32,635 bases of DNA from Streptomyces niveus (GTDB taxonomy: Bacteria > Actinomycetota > Actinomycetes > Streptomycetales > Streptomycetaceae): contig NZ_MDCR01000063.1 in the NCBI RefSeq assembly GCF_001723055.1, positions 183 to 32,817 of the forward strand. The letters are read 5' to 3'. Positions 24,834-32,371 of the stretch are shown here, one piece after another (within the stretch, counting starts at the first letter, position 1; every line of letters starts with the position of its first letter). The notes below the pieces were generated by a model, which saw nothing but the letters and a program-made list of their open reading frames with translations, had not been told where the DNA came from and ran no database searches. The translations under genes were made by a program, and so were the position numbers.

Positions 24834-25841
24834 TCATTTCCTTCCGTTGACCGGTGCCGCGACCGTGAGGAGGTCGCGCAGCGAGGCGTCGAGGGTGCGT
24901 CGCGGCTGCCATCCCAGAAGCCGCAGCGCCCGTGAGACATCCAGTTGCAGCCACTCCGCGTCGGTGCGTACGGGCTGGTCGGCAGCGGTCTCGACGACCG
25001 GGAGATCCACGCCGCTGAGTTCGACCATGCGGTGGATCAGCGCGTGCACGGGGACCGCCTCGCCGCGGCCGATGTTGACCACCTGGCCGCGGAGGTCCGC
25101 CCCGGGCGCGGTGGCGGCGGCCCGTACGGCGTCGACGGCGTCGTGCGCGTCCAGGACGTCGCGGTGGGCGCGCAGCGGCGGGAGCCTGAGCTCGTCAGGT
25201 TTCTCGCCCAGCGACTCGGCTCGGGCGGCCTCGCCGAGGTGCGCGGCGACCATACCGAAGAGGCTGCCGGCCGGCGCTCCGGCGCCGATCACGTTGGCGA
25301 GGCGGAGTACCACCCCGTCCAGGCCGTGTTCCGCCGCGGCCCGCTGCACGATCCGGGTGCCGAGAAGTTTGGTGCGCCCGTACGGTGTGACGGGAGCCGG
25401 CTCCTGGTCCTCCGAGGTGCCGGCGCCCGGCGTGCCGGCGCCGTACTCGTGGACGGTGCCGAGCTGGATCAGCCGTGGCCCGCGCGGCAGTTCGGCGAGT
25501 GACTCCGTCACCCGGGCCACCAGGTCCGCGTTGCCCGCGGTCATCTCCGCCTCGTCGGCCCGCCAGACCCGGCCGGCGGCGTTCACCACCACGTCGGGCC
25601 GCACCGAACCGAAGAATTCGGTGAGTTCCCGAGGGCGGGCCGTCAGCAGGTCCATGCGGACGGACCGCGGGCCCGGCCCGCCGTCCTTCGCCGGGCCGTC
25701 GTTCGCCGGGTTCCGGGACACCAGGTGCACCAGGGCGCCGTCGGCGGCGAACGCCTCGCCGATACGGCGGCCCAGGTAGCCGGTGCCTCCGAGCACCACG
25801 ACGCGGAGCCCGGCGGCTTCACCGTTGTCAGCCGTCGGCAC
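24834..25841 (-). CDS. NDP-hexose 4-ketoreductase (OleU/UrdR/EryBIV-like)
   Basis: Reduces the 4-keto group as the last step to a dTDP-deoxysugar. 335 aa extended SDR. Cofactor motif [12 protein letters not shown] (16-26), active site QLGTVHEYG with Thr129, Tyr154 and Lys158 (TPYGRTK). [19 protein letters not shown] and [12 protein letters not shown] are typical of this group. GTG at 25841 lies inside the end of rmlB (14-base overlap), implying coupled translation. The sequence does not tell whether the product 4-OH is axial or equatorial, which would separate amicetose/olivose from rhodinose-type sugars. Confidence 0.9.
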   Translation of the reverse strand: MPTADNGEAAGLRVVVLGGTGYLGRRIGEAFAADGALVHLVSRNPANDGPAKDGGPGPRSVRMDLLTARPRELTEFFGSVRPDVVVNAAGRVWRADEAEMTAGNADLVARVTESLAELPRGPRLIQLGTVHEYGAGTPGAGTSEDQEPAPVTPYGRTKLLGTRIVQRAAAEHGLDGVVLRLANVIGAGAPAGSLFGMVAAHLGEAARAESLGEKPDELRLPPLRAHRDVLDAHDAVDAVRAAATAPGADLRGQVVNIGRGEAVPVHALIHRMVELSGVDLPVVETAADQPVRTDAEWLQLDVSRALRLLGWQPRRTLDASLRDLLTVAAPVNGRK

Positions 25842-26814
25842 GGTCGGCCCCGTACTTGACGGACTTCCACCAGTCGACGTTGTCGCGGTACCAGTCCACC
25901 GTGGCGGCCAGGCCCTTCTCGAATCCGGTCAGCGGCGCGTAGCCCAGCTCTTCCCGGATCTTGGACTCGTCGATGGAGTACCGCAGGTCGTGCGCCTTGC
26001 GGTCGGCGACGCGACGGATCATCTCCGGTCCCGTGCCGGTCAGTTCGAGCAGCCGCTCGGTGATGTCGCGGTTGGTCTGCTCGTTGCCGCCGCCGATGTT
26101 GTAGATCTCACCGGCCCGGCCGCCCTGGAGCACGAGGTGGATGCCGCGGCAGTGGTCGTCCACGTGCAGCCACTCGCGGATGTTGAGCCCGTCGCCGTAC
26201 AGCGGCACCTGCTCCCCTTCCAGCAGGTTGGTGACGAACAGCGGGATGAGCTTCTCGGGGTGCTGGTACGGCCCGTAGTTGTTGGAGCAGCGCGTGATCG
26301 AGAGGTCCACTCCGTGGGTGCGCCAGTAGGTGCGGGCGACCAGGTCGGAACAGGCCTTGGAGGCCGCGTAGGGGGTGTTGGGCAGCAGCGGCCAGCTCTC
26401 GGTCCAGGAGCCCTCGCCGATCGAGCCGTACACCTCGTCGGTGGAGACGTGCACGACCCGCTGGACCTTGGCGGCCAGCACGGCGTCGAGCAGCGTCTGG
26501 GTGCCCAGGACGTTGGTGCGGAAGAACTCCCCCGCGCCCTGGAGTGAGCGGTCCACATGGGACTCCGCGGCGAAGTGCACCACGGCGTCGTGTCCGGGCA
26601 GCAGTTCGCGCAGCAGGCCCGCGTCGCAGATGTCGCCCCGGACGAACTCCAGGCGCGGGTGGGAGGCCGGCAGGTTGTCGCGGTTGCCGGCGTAGGTCAG
26701 CTTGTCCAGGGCGGTGACCCTGGCGCCCTCCCACCCCGAGTAGTTGTCCGCGAGGAGGTTGCGGACGAAGTTGGAGCCGATGAAACCGGCCGCACCGGTG
26801 ATGAGGATCCTCAT
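25828..26814 (-). CDS. rmlB: dTDP-glucose 4,6-dehydratase
   Basis: Converts dTDP-glucose to dTDP-4-keto-6-deoxyglucose, the branch point for all later steps. 328 aa. NAD-binding GAAGFIGSNF (8-17), catalytic STDEVYGS with Thr125-Asp126-Glu127, Tyr149 and Lys153 (TPYAASK), and RCSNNYGPYQHPEKLIPLF. ATG at 26814 overlaps the rmlA stop (ATGA). It resembles secondary-metabolism copies (OleE/StrE-like). The housekeeping rhamnose copy would be elsewhere. Confidence 0.96.
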   Translation of the reverse strand: MRILITGAAGFIGSNFVRNLLADNYSGWEGARVTALDKLTYAGNRDNLPASHPRLEFVRGDICDAGLLRELLPGHDAVVHFAAESHVDRSLQGAGEFFRTNVLGTQTLLDAVLAAKVQRVVHVSTDEVYGSIGEGSWTESWPLLPNTPYAASKACSDLVARTYWRTHGVDLSITRCSNNYGPYQHPEKLIPLFVTNLLEGEQVPLYGDGLNIREWLHVDDHCRGIHLVLQGGRAGEIYNIGGGNEQTNRDITERLLELTGTGPEMIRRVADRKAHDLRYSIDESKIREELGYAPLTGFEKGLAATVDWYRDNVDWWKSVKYGADRADG

Positions 26815-27878
26815 GCCGCGACCTCCACTCGGGTGTGGTCTCCGACGACCAGGCGGTAACGGCCCGTGCTCTCCTCGGAGGTGCCGACGGAGGCGGAGCG
26901 GCCGATGACGGAACTGCGCAGGCCCTGAACGCCGGTGACCGACGCCCCGTCCAGCGCGATGGAGTACTCCAGCCGGCTCCCGGTGACCGCGCAGCCGCGT
27001 CCGATGGACGTGTGCGGGCCGATGTGGCTGTCCTCCACGACCGAGCCGGCACCGATGATCGCCGGCCCCTCGATGTGGGAGCGCACGATGCGCGCCCCCT
27101 CCTCCACGACGACCGGTCCCGCCAGCACGCTGGAGTCGTCGACCTCACCGGCCATGGAGGGACGCAGGCCCTCCAGCATGCGCTGGTTGCACTCCAGAAC
27201 GTCCTCGACGTTCCCGGTGTCCTTCCAGTAGCCCTCGTACTGGCCGGCCCGCACATCGGCTCCCGCCGACACCAGCCACTGGATCGCGTCGGTGATCTCC
27301 AGTTCGCCGCGGGCGCTCGGCTCGATGGCCCGGACCGCCTCGTGGATGGCGGCGGTGAAGAAGTACACGCCGATCAGGGCCAGGTCGCTGCGCGGCTGCT
27401 GCGGCTTCTCCACCAGGCGCAACACCTCGCCGGACGGGCCCAGTTCGGCCACGCCGAAGGCCCTCGGGTCCGCGACCTTGTACACCACGACATGGGCTGC
27501 CGGGCGGTGCGCGGCGAACTCCTCGGCGATGCCGGCGATCCCCTCGGGCAGCATGTTGTCGCCGAGGTACATCACGAAGTCGTCGTCGCCGAGGAAGTCC
27601 CGGGCGATGGAGACGGTGTGCGCGAGGCCGAGCGGAGCGTCCTGCTGGATGTACGTCAGCCGAGCCCCGAACCTCGATCCGTCCCCGAGCGCCTGGTTGA
27701 TCTCGGCGGCGCGGTCGCCGACGATGACCCCGATCTCGGTCACGCCCAGGTCCAGGATGTTCCTCAGGACGTATTCGAGGACCGGTGTGTTCGCGATGGG
27801 GATGAGCTGTTTGGGCATCGAGTAGCTGAAGGGCCTTAGGCGGGTCCCCGATCCGCCGGCCAACACCAGAGCCTTCAT
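26811..27878 (-). CDS. rmlA: Glucose-1-phosphate thymidylyltransferase, long form
   Basis: Makes dTDP-glucose from glucose-1-phosphate and dTTP, the entry step. 355 aa: nucleotidyltransferase domain with LAGGSGTRLRPFSYSMPKQL, YIQQDAPLGLAHTV, MYLGDNML and GYWKDTGNVEDVLECN. A C-terminal left-handed beta-helix follows (IEGPAIIGAGSVVEDSHIG). The long form is typical of antibiotic clusters (StrD/OleS), against about 290 aa for the housekeeping enzyme. ATG at 27878 has GAGAGG seven bases upstream. A rare CTA codon lies near 27837. Confidence 0.96.
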   Translation of the reverse strand: MKALVLAGGSGTRLRPFSYSMPKQLIPIANTPVLEYVLRNILDLGVTEIGVIVGDRAAEINQALGDGSRFGARLTYIQQDAPLGLAHTVSIARDFLGDDDFVMYLGDNMLPEGIAGIAEEFAAHRPAAHVVVYKVADPRAFGVAELGPSGEVLRLVEKPQQPRSDLALIGVYFFTAAIHEAVRAIEPSARGELEITDAIQWLVSAGADVRAGQYEGYWKDTGNVEDVLECNQRMLEGLRPSMAGEVDDSSVLAGPVVVEEGARIVRSHIEGPAIIGAGSVVEDSHIGPHTSIGRGCAVTGSRLEYSIALDGASVTGVQGLRSSVIGRSASVGTSEESTGRYRLVVGDHTRVEVAA

Positions 27879-27898
27879 GGCAGGTCCTCTCGGTTCAT
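27875..27898 (-). other. Possible 7-codon leader ORF overlapping the rmlA start
   Basis: ATG at 27898 opens MNREDLP and stops with TGA overlapping the rmlA ATG. A weak AGAGG lies about ten bases upstream. It could couple rmlA translation to a ribosome arriving in the 124-base gap after the epimerase gene, or be chance. Confidence 0.3.
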
Positions 27899-28002
27899 GT
27901 GGTGACGCCTCTTCGGTCTGGTGGGCGGTTCACAGCCGCCCCGGCCGGGCACACGTCGTCGCGGTGTGCGCCGGCGGGCGGCAGGACTGGGGTTTCGCCG
28001 CG

Positions 28003-28575
28003 TCAGGCGGCGTCGAAGTCGGACAGCGTGCCCGCTGCCAGGGCCTCGGACAGCTTGGGCGCCTTCGCGTCCTTGTCCGAGATCAGCGGTGTCCCGGCGC
28101 AGTCCCAGGGCAGGTCCAGGTCGGGGTCGAGCGGGTTGATGTCGATCTGTGTGCCGGGGACGTAGGTGCTGGAGACGACGTAACAGATGCAGCTGTCGTC
28201 GGTGAGCGCCAGGAATCCGTGGCCGACACCCTCCGGGACGTACACGGACCGGCCCGAGGCGGCGTCCAGTTCGTTCACCTGGTGCCTGCCGAATGTGGGC
28301 GAACCGACCCGCAGGTCCACGAGGATGTCGCGCAGCACGCCCCGGACGCAGGTGACGAACTTGGCCTGCCCCGGAGGGATGCTCACGCTGTGGATGCCGC
28401 GCAGGGTGTGGCGTCTGGAGACGGAGTAGTTGATCTGACGGGGCTGGAAGGTGATCCCCGCGGCCCGCTCCAGTTCGTCGGACCGCATTGACTCGTAGAA
28501 CACGCCCCGGTCGTCGGATATGTGGTCCGGCTCGATCAGGAACGCGCCGGGGATGGTGGTTTCCTCGATGCGCAC
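28003..28575 (-). CDS. dTDP-4-keto-6-deoxyhexose 3,5-epimerase (RmlC/OleL/UrdZ1-like)
   Basis: Cupin-fold epimerase that inverts C5 (and possibly C3) and so commits the sugar to the L-series. 190 aa. Motifs DDRGVFYESMRSDEL, HTLRGIHSVSIPPGQAKFV with catalytic His62, VYVPEGVGHGFLAL and STYVPG. LRGIHSV differs from the LRGLHYQ of housekeeping RmlC and resembles antibiotic-pathway members. ATG at 28575; a 15-base gap from the glycosyltransferase and a 124-base gap to rmlA keep it in the same operon. Whether it acts at C5 only or at both carbons cannot be told. Confidence 0.93.
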   Translation of the reverse strand: MRIEETTIPGAFLIEPDHISDDRGVFYESMRSDELERAAGITFQPRQINYSVSRRHTLRGIHSVSIPPGQAKFVTCVRGVLRDILVDLRVGSPTFGRHQVNELDAASGRSVYVPEGVGHGFLALTDDSCICYVVSSTYVPGTQIDINPLDPDLDLPWDCAGTPLISDKDAKAPKLSEALAAGTLSDFDAA

Positions 28576-28590
28576 GGCTCGCCCGCCCCT

Positions 28591-29877
28591 TCAGCCGCGG
28601 TGCTCCGCGGTCAGTCTCTCCAGGACCGGGACCACGTCCTTCGGCGCGGGGGCGGCCAGCATGTCCTCGTACAGACCTTGTGCTCCGAGCTGGAAGGACG
28701 GCTCCTCGACCAGCCGTACGAGGTCCTTGCCCACGCTGTCGACGTCGATCGCCGCGGGGTCGGCGATCAGTCCGGCGCCCCGGCGGGCGACGTACCGTGC
28801 CGTGACCATCTCGTCCCACATCGGGAGCGGCGCGACGAGCTGCGGCACCTTGAACGCGACGGCGGCGGCGAAGGTCCCGCCGCCACCGTGGTGGATGATC
28901 GCCGAGCTGGTGGGCAGCAGCTGGTTGAGCGGTACGTACTCGATGGCGCGGACGTTGTCCGGGAGCGTGCCCACGGCGGTGAGCTGCTCGCTGTTCAGCG
29001 TCGCGACCAGTTCGAGGTCCAGTCCGGCCACGGAGTCGAAGAACTCCCGCACCGGAAAGCCGCTGTGCCGGCCGGCCAGCAGTCGGCGGCTCACACCCAG
29101 GGTGAACACGGCGCGGGGCCGTTCGGGCCGGGCGTGCAGCCAACGGGGAAGCGTGGCGGCGCCGTTGTAGGGGACGCGGCGGACCGGGACGTAACTCAGG
29201 TCGAGCGGGTCGCGCATCCGGGACTGGGTCAGGTCCAGGGTCCACTGGCCGACCAGTGTCTCCTCGGTGAAGTCGAGGCCGTAGCGCTCAAGCACCGGGC
29301 CCAGCCAGGGCATCCACGGGTCGTCGGTCAGACCCGAGTCCGGATCGGCCAGCTCCTGGCGCGTCTTGGAGCGGATCAGACCGATGTTGTCCATGCCGAA
29401 CAGCAGACGCGCGTGGGCGGCGCCGCAGGCACGCGCGGCCACCGCGCCGGTCGGCGCCAGCGGGTCCCACAGCACCAGGTCGGGGCGCCAGTCCCGGGCG
29501 AACTCCACCAGCGTGTCCAGGATCGGGCGGCGCCCACCGCTCACCTGCTCCGGCGGGTAGTACGCGTTGAACATTCCCCCCAGGACGGCCCTGGCCTGAC
29601 GCCAGGCGTTCTCGTCGGCGGGGTCGAGCGCCAGGGTCGGCCTGTTGGGGCCCGCGCCGGCCATGAGGGGCGCCAGAGAGGCGGTGAGCTCCTCCTTGCC
29701 GCCCAGGGACACCGCGGTGAGACCGGCCGAGGTGATGTTCGCGATCACCTTCGGGTCGACCACTCCCTCGGGGCTCGCCACCACGACCTCGTGACCGGCA
29801 CTCTGCAGAGCCCATGCCAGCGGGATGGCTGGATAGAGATGTGCCGATGTCGGAAAGATGGTGAAAAGAACGCGCAT
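28591..29877 (-). CDS. Antibiotic deoxysugar glycosyltransferase (activator-dependent family type)
   Basis: A 428-aa GT-B enzyme expected to attach the dTDP-deoxysugar to an aglycone. The N-terminus MRVLFTIFPTSAHLYPAIPLAWALQSAGHEV (His13 as base) is that of UrdGT/LanGT/EryCIII-type enzymes. The donor loop is IIHHGGGGTFAAAVAFKVPQLVAPLPMWDEM. ATG at 29877 has GGAGAGG five bases upstream; the frame's longer start would run through the promoter region. It is the first gene of the operon. No P450-like auxiliary activator (DesVIII/EryCII type) is in the window, which fits angucycline-type relatives that work alone. Confidence 0.92.
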   Translation of the reverse strand: MRVLFTIFPTSAHLYPAIPLAWALQSAGHEVVVASPEGVVDPKVIANITSAGLTAVSLGGKEELTASLAPLMAGAGPNRPTLALDPADENAWRQARAVLGGMFNAYYPPEQVSGGRRPILDTLVEFARDWRPDLVLWDPLAPTGAVAARACGAAHARLLFGMDNIGLIRSKTRQELADPDSGLTDDPWMPWLGPVLERYGLDFTEETLVGQWTLDLTQSRMRDPLDLSYVPVRRVPYNGAATLPRWLHARPERPRAVFTLGVSRRLLAGRHSGFPVREFFDSVAGLDLELVATLNSEQLTAVGTLPDNVRAIEYVPLNQLLPTSSAIIHHGGGGTFAAAVAFKVPQLVAPLPMWDEMVTARYVARRGAGLIADPAAIDVDSVGKDLVRLVEEPSFQLGAQGLYEDMLAAPAPKDVVPVLERLTAEHRG

Positions 29878-29982
29878 CGCTGACCTCTCCGAGACTGCCG
29901 GCCCAACGCCGACGGCGTGCTGTTCGCTCGAATCCTGCGAGGGGGCTCTAAAGAGCCGCTTGTGCAGAGGGGCGACGGGGGC

Positions 29983-30014
29983 TCGGAGTCGGAGGTCGGA
30001 GCTGAGGCTCGGAG
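29983..30014. repeat. Four TCGGAG direct repeats upstream of the sugar operon
   Basis: Copies start at 29983, 29989, 29996 and 30009 (steps 6, 7 and 13). They lie 106-137 bases upstream of the first glycosyltransferase start. They could be an activator array, but no SARP gene is in the window. Confidence 0.45.
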
Positions 30015-30080
30015 TTGGGCGATCCCGCCCCTGGTCGCGCGGTCGCATATGCCACCGCACCGCGGGACCTCCGGATCCGC

Positions 30081-30110
30081 CACATACCGGGGCCCCACCC
30101 GCACAATCAA
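30081..30110 (-). promoter_or_regulatory. Candidate sugar-operon promoter
   Basis: On the minus strand, -35 TTGATT (30110-30105) and -10 TATGTG (30086-30081) are 18 bases apart. The -35 lies within one TTGATTG copy, and a second copy (30130-30124) is exactly 20 bases further upstream. Predicted leader is about 200 bases. Confidence 0.35.
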
Positions 30111-30286
30111 CACTTTTGACGATCAATCAACCCATCGCGCACCCGCCGGAACACCCAGCACCCTCAATATCGGGCACCTGACCAGCAGGAATAGCGAAGT
30201 GCCGGTGGATTAACAGGTTTGATTGGTTCTACAAATTTGTGCCCACGGGTCCCTGATCGCCGCACACTCTTTACTGCGTTGACTTA

Positions 30287-30303
30287 TCATCCCCGCAGGA
30301 TGA
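30287..30303. promoter_or_regulatory. Inverted repeat at the kinase start, operator candidate
   Basis: TCATCC and GGATGA are exact complements around CCGCA, 25 bases upstream of the GTG start. Position suits autoregulation by the response regulator or a leader hairpin. Confidence 0.4.
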
Positions 30304-30328
30304 CGCACATGTTGCGGGGCGGGGGACA

Positions 30329-31585
30329 GTGCAGGTGATGGGCAGTCACGACCGTTCCAAGAGTGCGGACGGGCCAGGGGGGCGCAGACCCGGAGCGGTC
30401 GACCCGCCACATCCCGACTACGCCTTTCCCGTTTCCCGGCCGGCGCGCTCCATCCTCGTCGCCACGCTGCTGGGCTACGCGCTCCTCAGCGCCATGGGCG
30501 TCCTGAGCGCCGGGAATTCGACGACGGCCAAGGCAGCCGGGCTGCTCCTCCTCGTACCGGTCGTCATCCTGCAACTCCTCCACTCCAGGCCGGGCATGAG
30601 CCGGGTTCCCCTGACCCGGAAGTGTCTGACCCTCACACTCCAGGCAGTCCTTACCTACCTCCCCGTCCTCCTCTTCCAGACTTACTGGGAAACGATGGCC
30701 GGATACCTGGCCGGATCACTCCTGCTCCTGCTGCCGCCCCGCGTGGCCTGGCCGCTCTACGCCGGCGTGGGCCTGAGCATGCTCGTCCCACCGCTCATGG
30801 ACAGTCGAACGCTCATCGAGAGCATCCCCTTCGCGCACATCACGCTCCTGTCGGGACTCGTCCTCTACGGACTCACCCGGCTGACGGAACTGACCACACA
30901 CGTCCACAGCACCCGCGGCGAACTCGCGCGCCGGGCCGTCACCGGAGAACGGCTCCGCTTCGCCCGCGACCTCCACGATCTCCTCGGCTTCAGCCTCTCC
31001 GCCATCACCCTCAAGAGCGAACTCATCCAGCGCCTCATCCCCACGCAGCCCAACCGGGCCATGAAGGAGATCAGCGAGGTCCTGACCATCGCCGGCCAGT
31101 CCCTCGCCGACGTCCGCAAGGCCGCCAGCGGTTACCGCACCATGTCACTCCAGCAGGAGATCAGAACCGCGCAGACGATGCTCGACGCCGCCGGCATCGG
31201 CGTACGGGTACATGTCGAACTCGGCACGCTCTCCCCCCACATCGAGACCGAACTCGCCACGACCCTCCGCGAAGCCGTCACCAACCTCCTGCGCCACAGC
31301 GAAGCCACGCACTGCGTCATCAGCGCCGTCCAACAGGACGGCGTGGTCCGCCTCGTGGTCGAGAACGACGGCGCCGACTCCGCCTACCACAACACCGCGC
31401 CCCACAGTGGCAACGGACTCCGCAACCTCCACGCGCGCATGACCGCGATAGGCGGTCATCTCGAATCGGGCCCCGGCGAGAACGGCGTGTTCCGCCTTCT
31501 CGCCGAAGCACCCCTGAGAAAAGCATCGGAATCAGCCACGGAACCAAGGGTGAGCGAGTTCCCGCCGAATGGAACAGCCGCATGA
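30329..31585 (+). CDS. NarL-type sensor histidine kinase
   Basis: Membrane histidine kinase of the HisKA_3 group. About six hydrophobic segments occupy residues 40-190 (for example SILVATLLGYALLSAMGVLSA, LLLLVPVVILQLL, ITLLSGLVLYGLTRL). There is no large extracellular loop, so signal sensing is probably within the membrane. The phospho-acceptor is His216 in ERLRFARDLHDLLGFSLSAI. The N-box is REAVTNLLRHSEATHC and the G-box GNGLRNLHARMTAIGG. The start is uncertain: GTG 30329 gives 418 aa, while GTG 30335 has better spacing from GGGGGA, and ATG 30338 is also in frame. The stop overlaps the regulator (ATGA). DesK-like by architecture. Confidence 0.9.
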   Translation: MQVMGSHDRSKSADGPGGRRPGAVDPPHPDYAFPVSRPARSILVATLLGYALLSAMGVLSAGNSTTAKAAGLLLLVPVVILQLLHSRPGMSRVPLTRKCLTLTLQAVLTYLPVLLFQTYWETMAGYLAGSLLLLLPPRVAWPLYAGVGLSMLVPPLMDSRTLIESIPFAHITLLSGLVLYGLTRLTELTTHVHSTRGELARRAVTGERLRFARDLHDLLGFSLSAITLKSELIQRLIPTQPNRAMKEISEVLTIAGQSLADVRKAASGYRTMSLQQEIRTAQTMLDAAGIGVRVHVELGTLSPHIETELATTLREAVTNLLRHSEATHCVISAVQQDGVVRLVVENDGADSAYHNTAPHSGNGLRNLHARMTAIGGHLESGPGENGVFRLLAEAPLRKASESATEPRVSEFPPNGTAA

Positions 31586-32268
31586 CCACACAGCCCGACA
31601 ACAATGGTATAGGCCAAAACGTCTCGCCGCGATCCGAGCGGACCACAGGCGGGAGTTCGGTCATACGGATACTCATCGCCGAGGACATGAACATGGTCCG
31701 CGGCGCTCTGGTCGCCCTGCTGAATCTCCAAGACGATCTCGAAGTGGTCTGCGAGGTCGAACGCGGAGACGAAATCGTCGACATGGCGCTCAAACACCGA
31801 CCCGAGGTCGCCATCATCGACATCGATCTGCCCGGTGTCGACGGCCTGTCGGCCGCGACTCAACTGCGCGAACGGCTCCCGGAGTGCGGCGCCCTCATCC
31901 TCACCAGCCTCGGCCGGCCCGGGACCCTGCGCCGGGCGCTTGAAGCGCGGGTCTCCGGCTATCTCCTCAAGGACGCCCCCTCCGCCGAACTCGCCACCGC
32001 TGTACGGCGGGTGGCCGCCGGGCACCGGGCCTTCGACCCGGAACTGGCGCTGGCCGCCTGGGGAGAGTTCGAGAACCCCCTCACCGACCGGGAGGCTCAG
32101 GTACTGAGACTCACGGCGGAGGGCGCGGAGGCACGGGAGATCGCCTCCGTACTGAGGTTGTCGGCGGGGACGGTGCGCAACTATCTGACCACCATCGTCA
32201 CCAAACTCAACGCGCGTAACCGGGTCGACGCCATCCGTATCGCCAGGGACGCCGACTGGCTGCCGTGA
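31582..32268 (+). CDS. NarL/LuxR-type response regulator
   Basis: A 228-aa DNA-binding partner of the kinase. Receiver domain: acidic pocket [11 protein letters not shown] (Glu34, Asp35), phospho-acceptor Asp80 in [25 protein letters not shown], and Lys in GYLLKDAPS. The LuxR helix-turn-helix is [39 protein letters not shown] at 31582 overlaps the kinase stop. The first 26 residues are an unconserved-looking polar extension; a start nearer VIRILIAED is possible. The gene order HK-RR-korA recalls conserved streptomycete order, so this pair may be core and not dedicated to the sugar operon. Confidence 0.92.
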   Translation: MTTQPDNNGIGQNVSPRSERTTGGSSVIRILIAEDMNMVRGALVALLNLQDDLEVVCEVERGDEIVDMALKHRPEVAIIDIDLPGVDGLSAATQLRERLPECGALILTSLGRPGTLRRALEARVSGYLLKDAPSAELATAVRRVAAGHRAFDPELALAAWGEFENPLTDREAQVLRLTAEGAEAREIASVLRLSAGTVRNYLTTIVTKLNARNRVDAIRIARDADWLP

Positions 32269-32371
32269 CGGCGTCCGCCGGTCAGGGCCGGGCCGCTTTG
32301 GCCGGTCACAAGGGCCGCTCAATACCGTGCGACGGCAGGCAGTCAGCCGCGTCGACGGGAAGGAGCGGCCG

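Larger units (their letters stand above)
29878..30328. promoter_or_regulatory. 451-bp divergent regulatory region between the sugar operon and the two-component pair
   Basis: No gene is seen here. The left third holds a GGCTCT-AA-AGAGCC hairpin (29944-29957) and four TCGGAG copies (29983-30014). The right part (about 30100-30300) is distinctly AT-richer than its surroundings. It holds three CAATCAA/TTGATTG copies, the palindrome ACAAATTTGT (30231-30240), and TCATCC-N5-GGATGA (30287-30303) just before the kinase start. Divergent promoters for both units must lie here. Confidence 0.7.

Noticed and set aside
19105..29877. Aminosugar pathway (forosamine, desosamine, daunosamine type)
   Set aside because: No PLP aminotransferase with catalytic Lys and no N-methyltransferase; the only DegT-type protein has His in place of Lys.
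30622..31581. Long N-terminal extension of the response regulator
   Set aside because: Out-of-frame shadow of the kinase gene; the receiver domain starts only after 31582.
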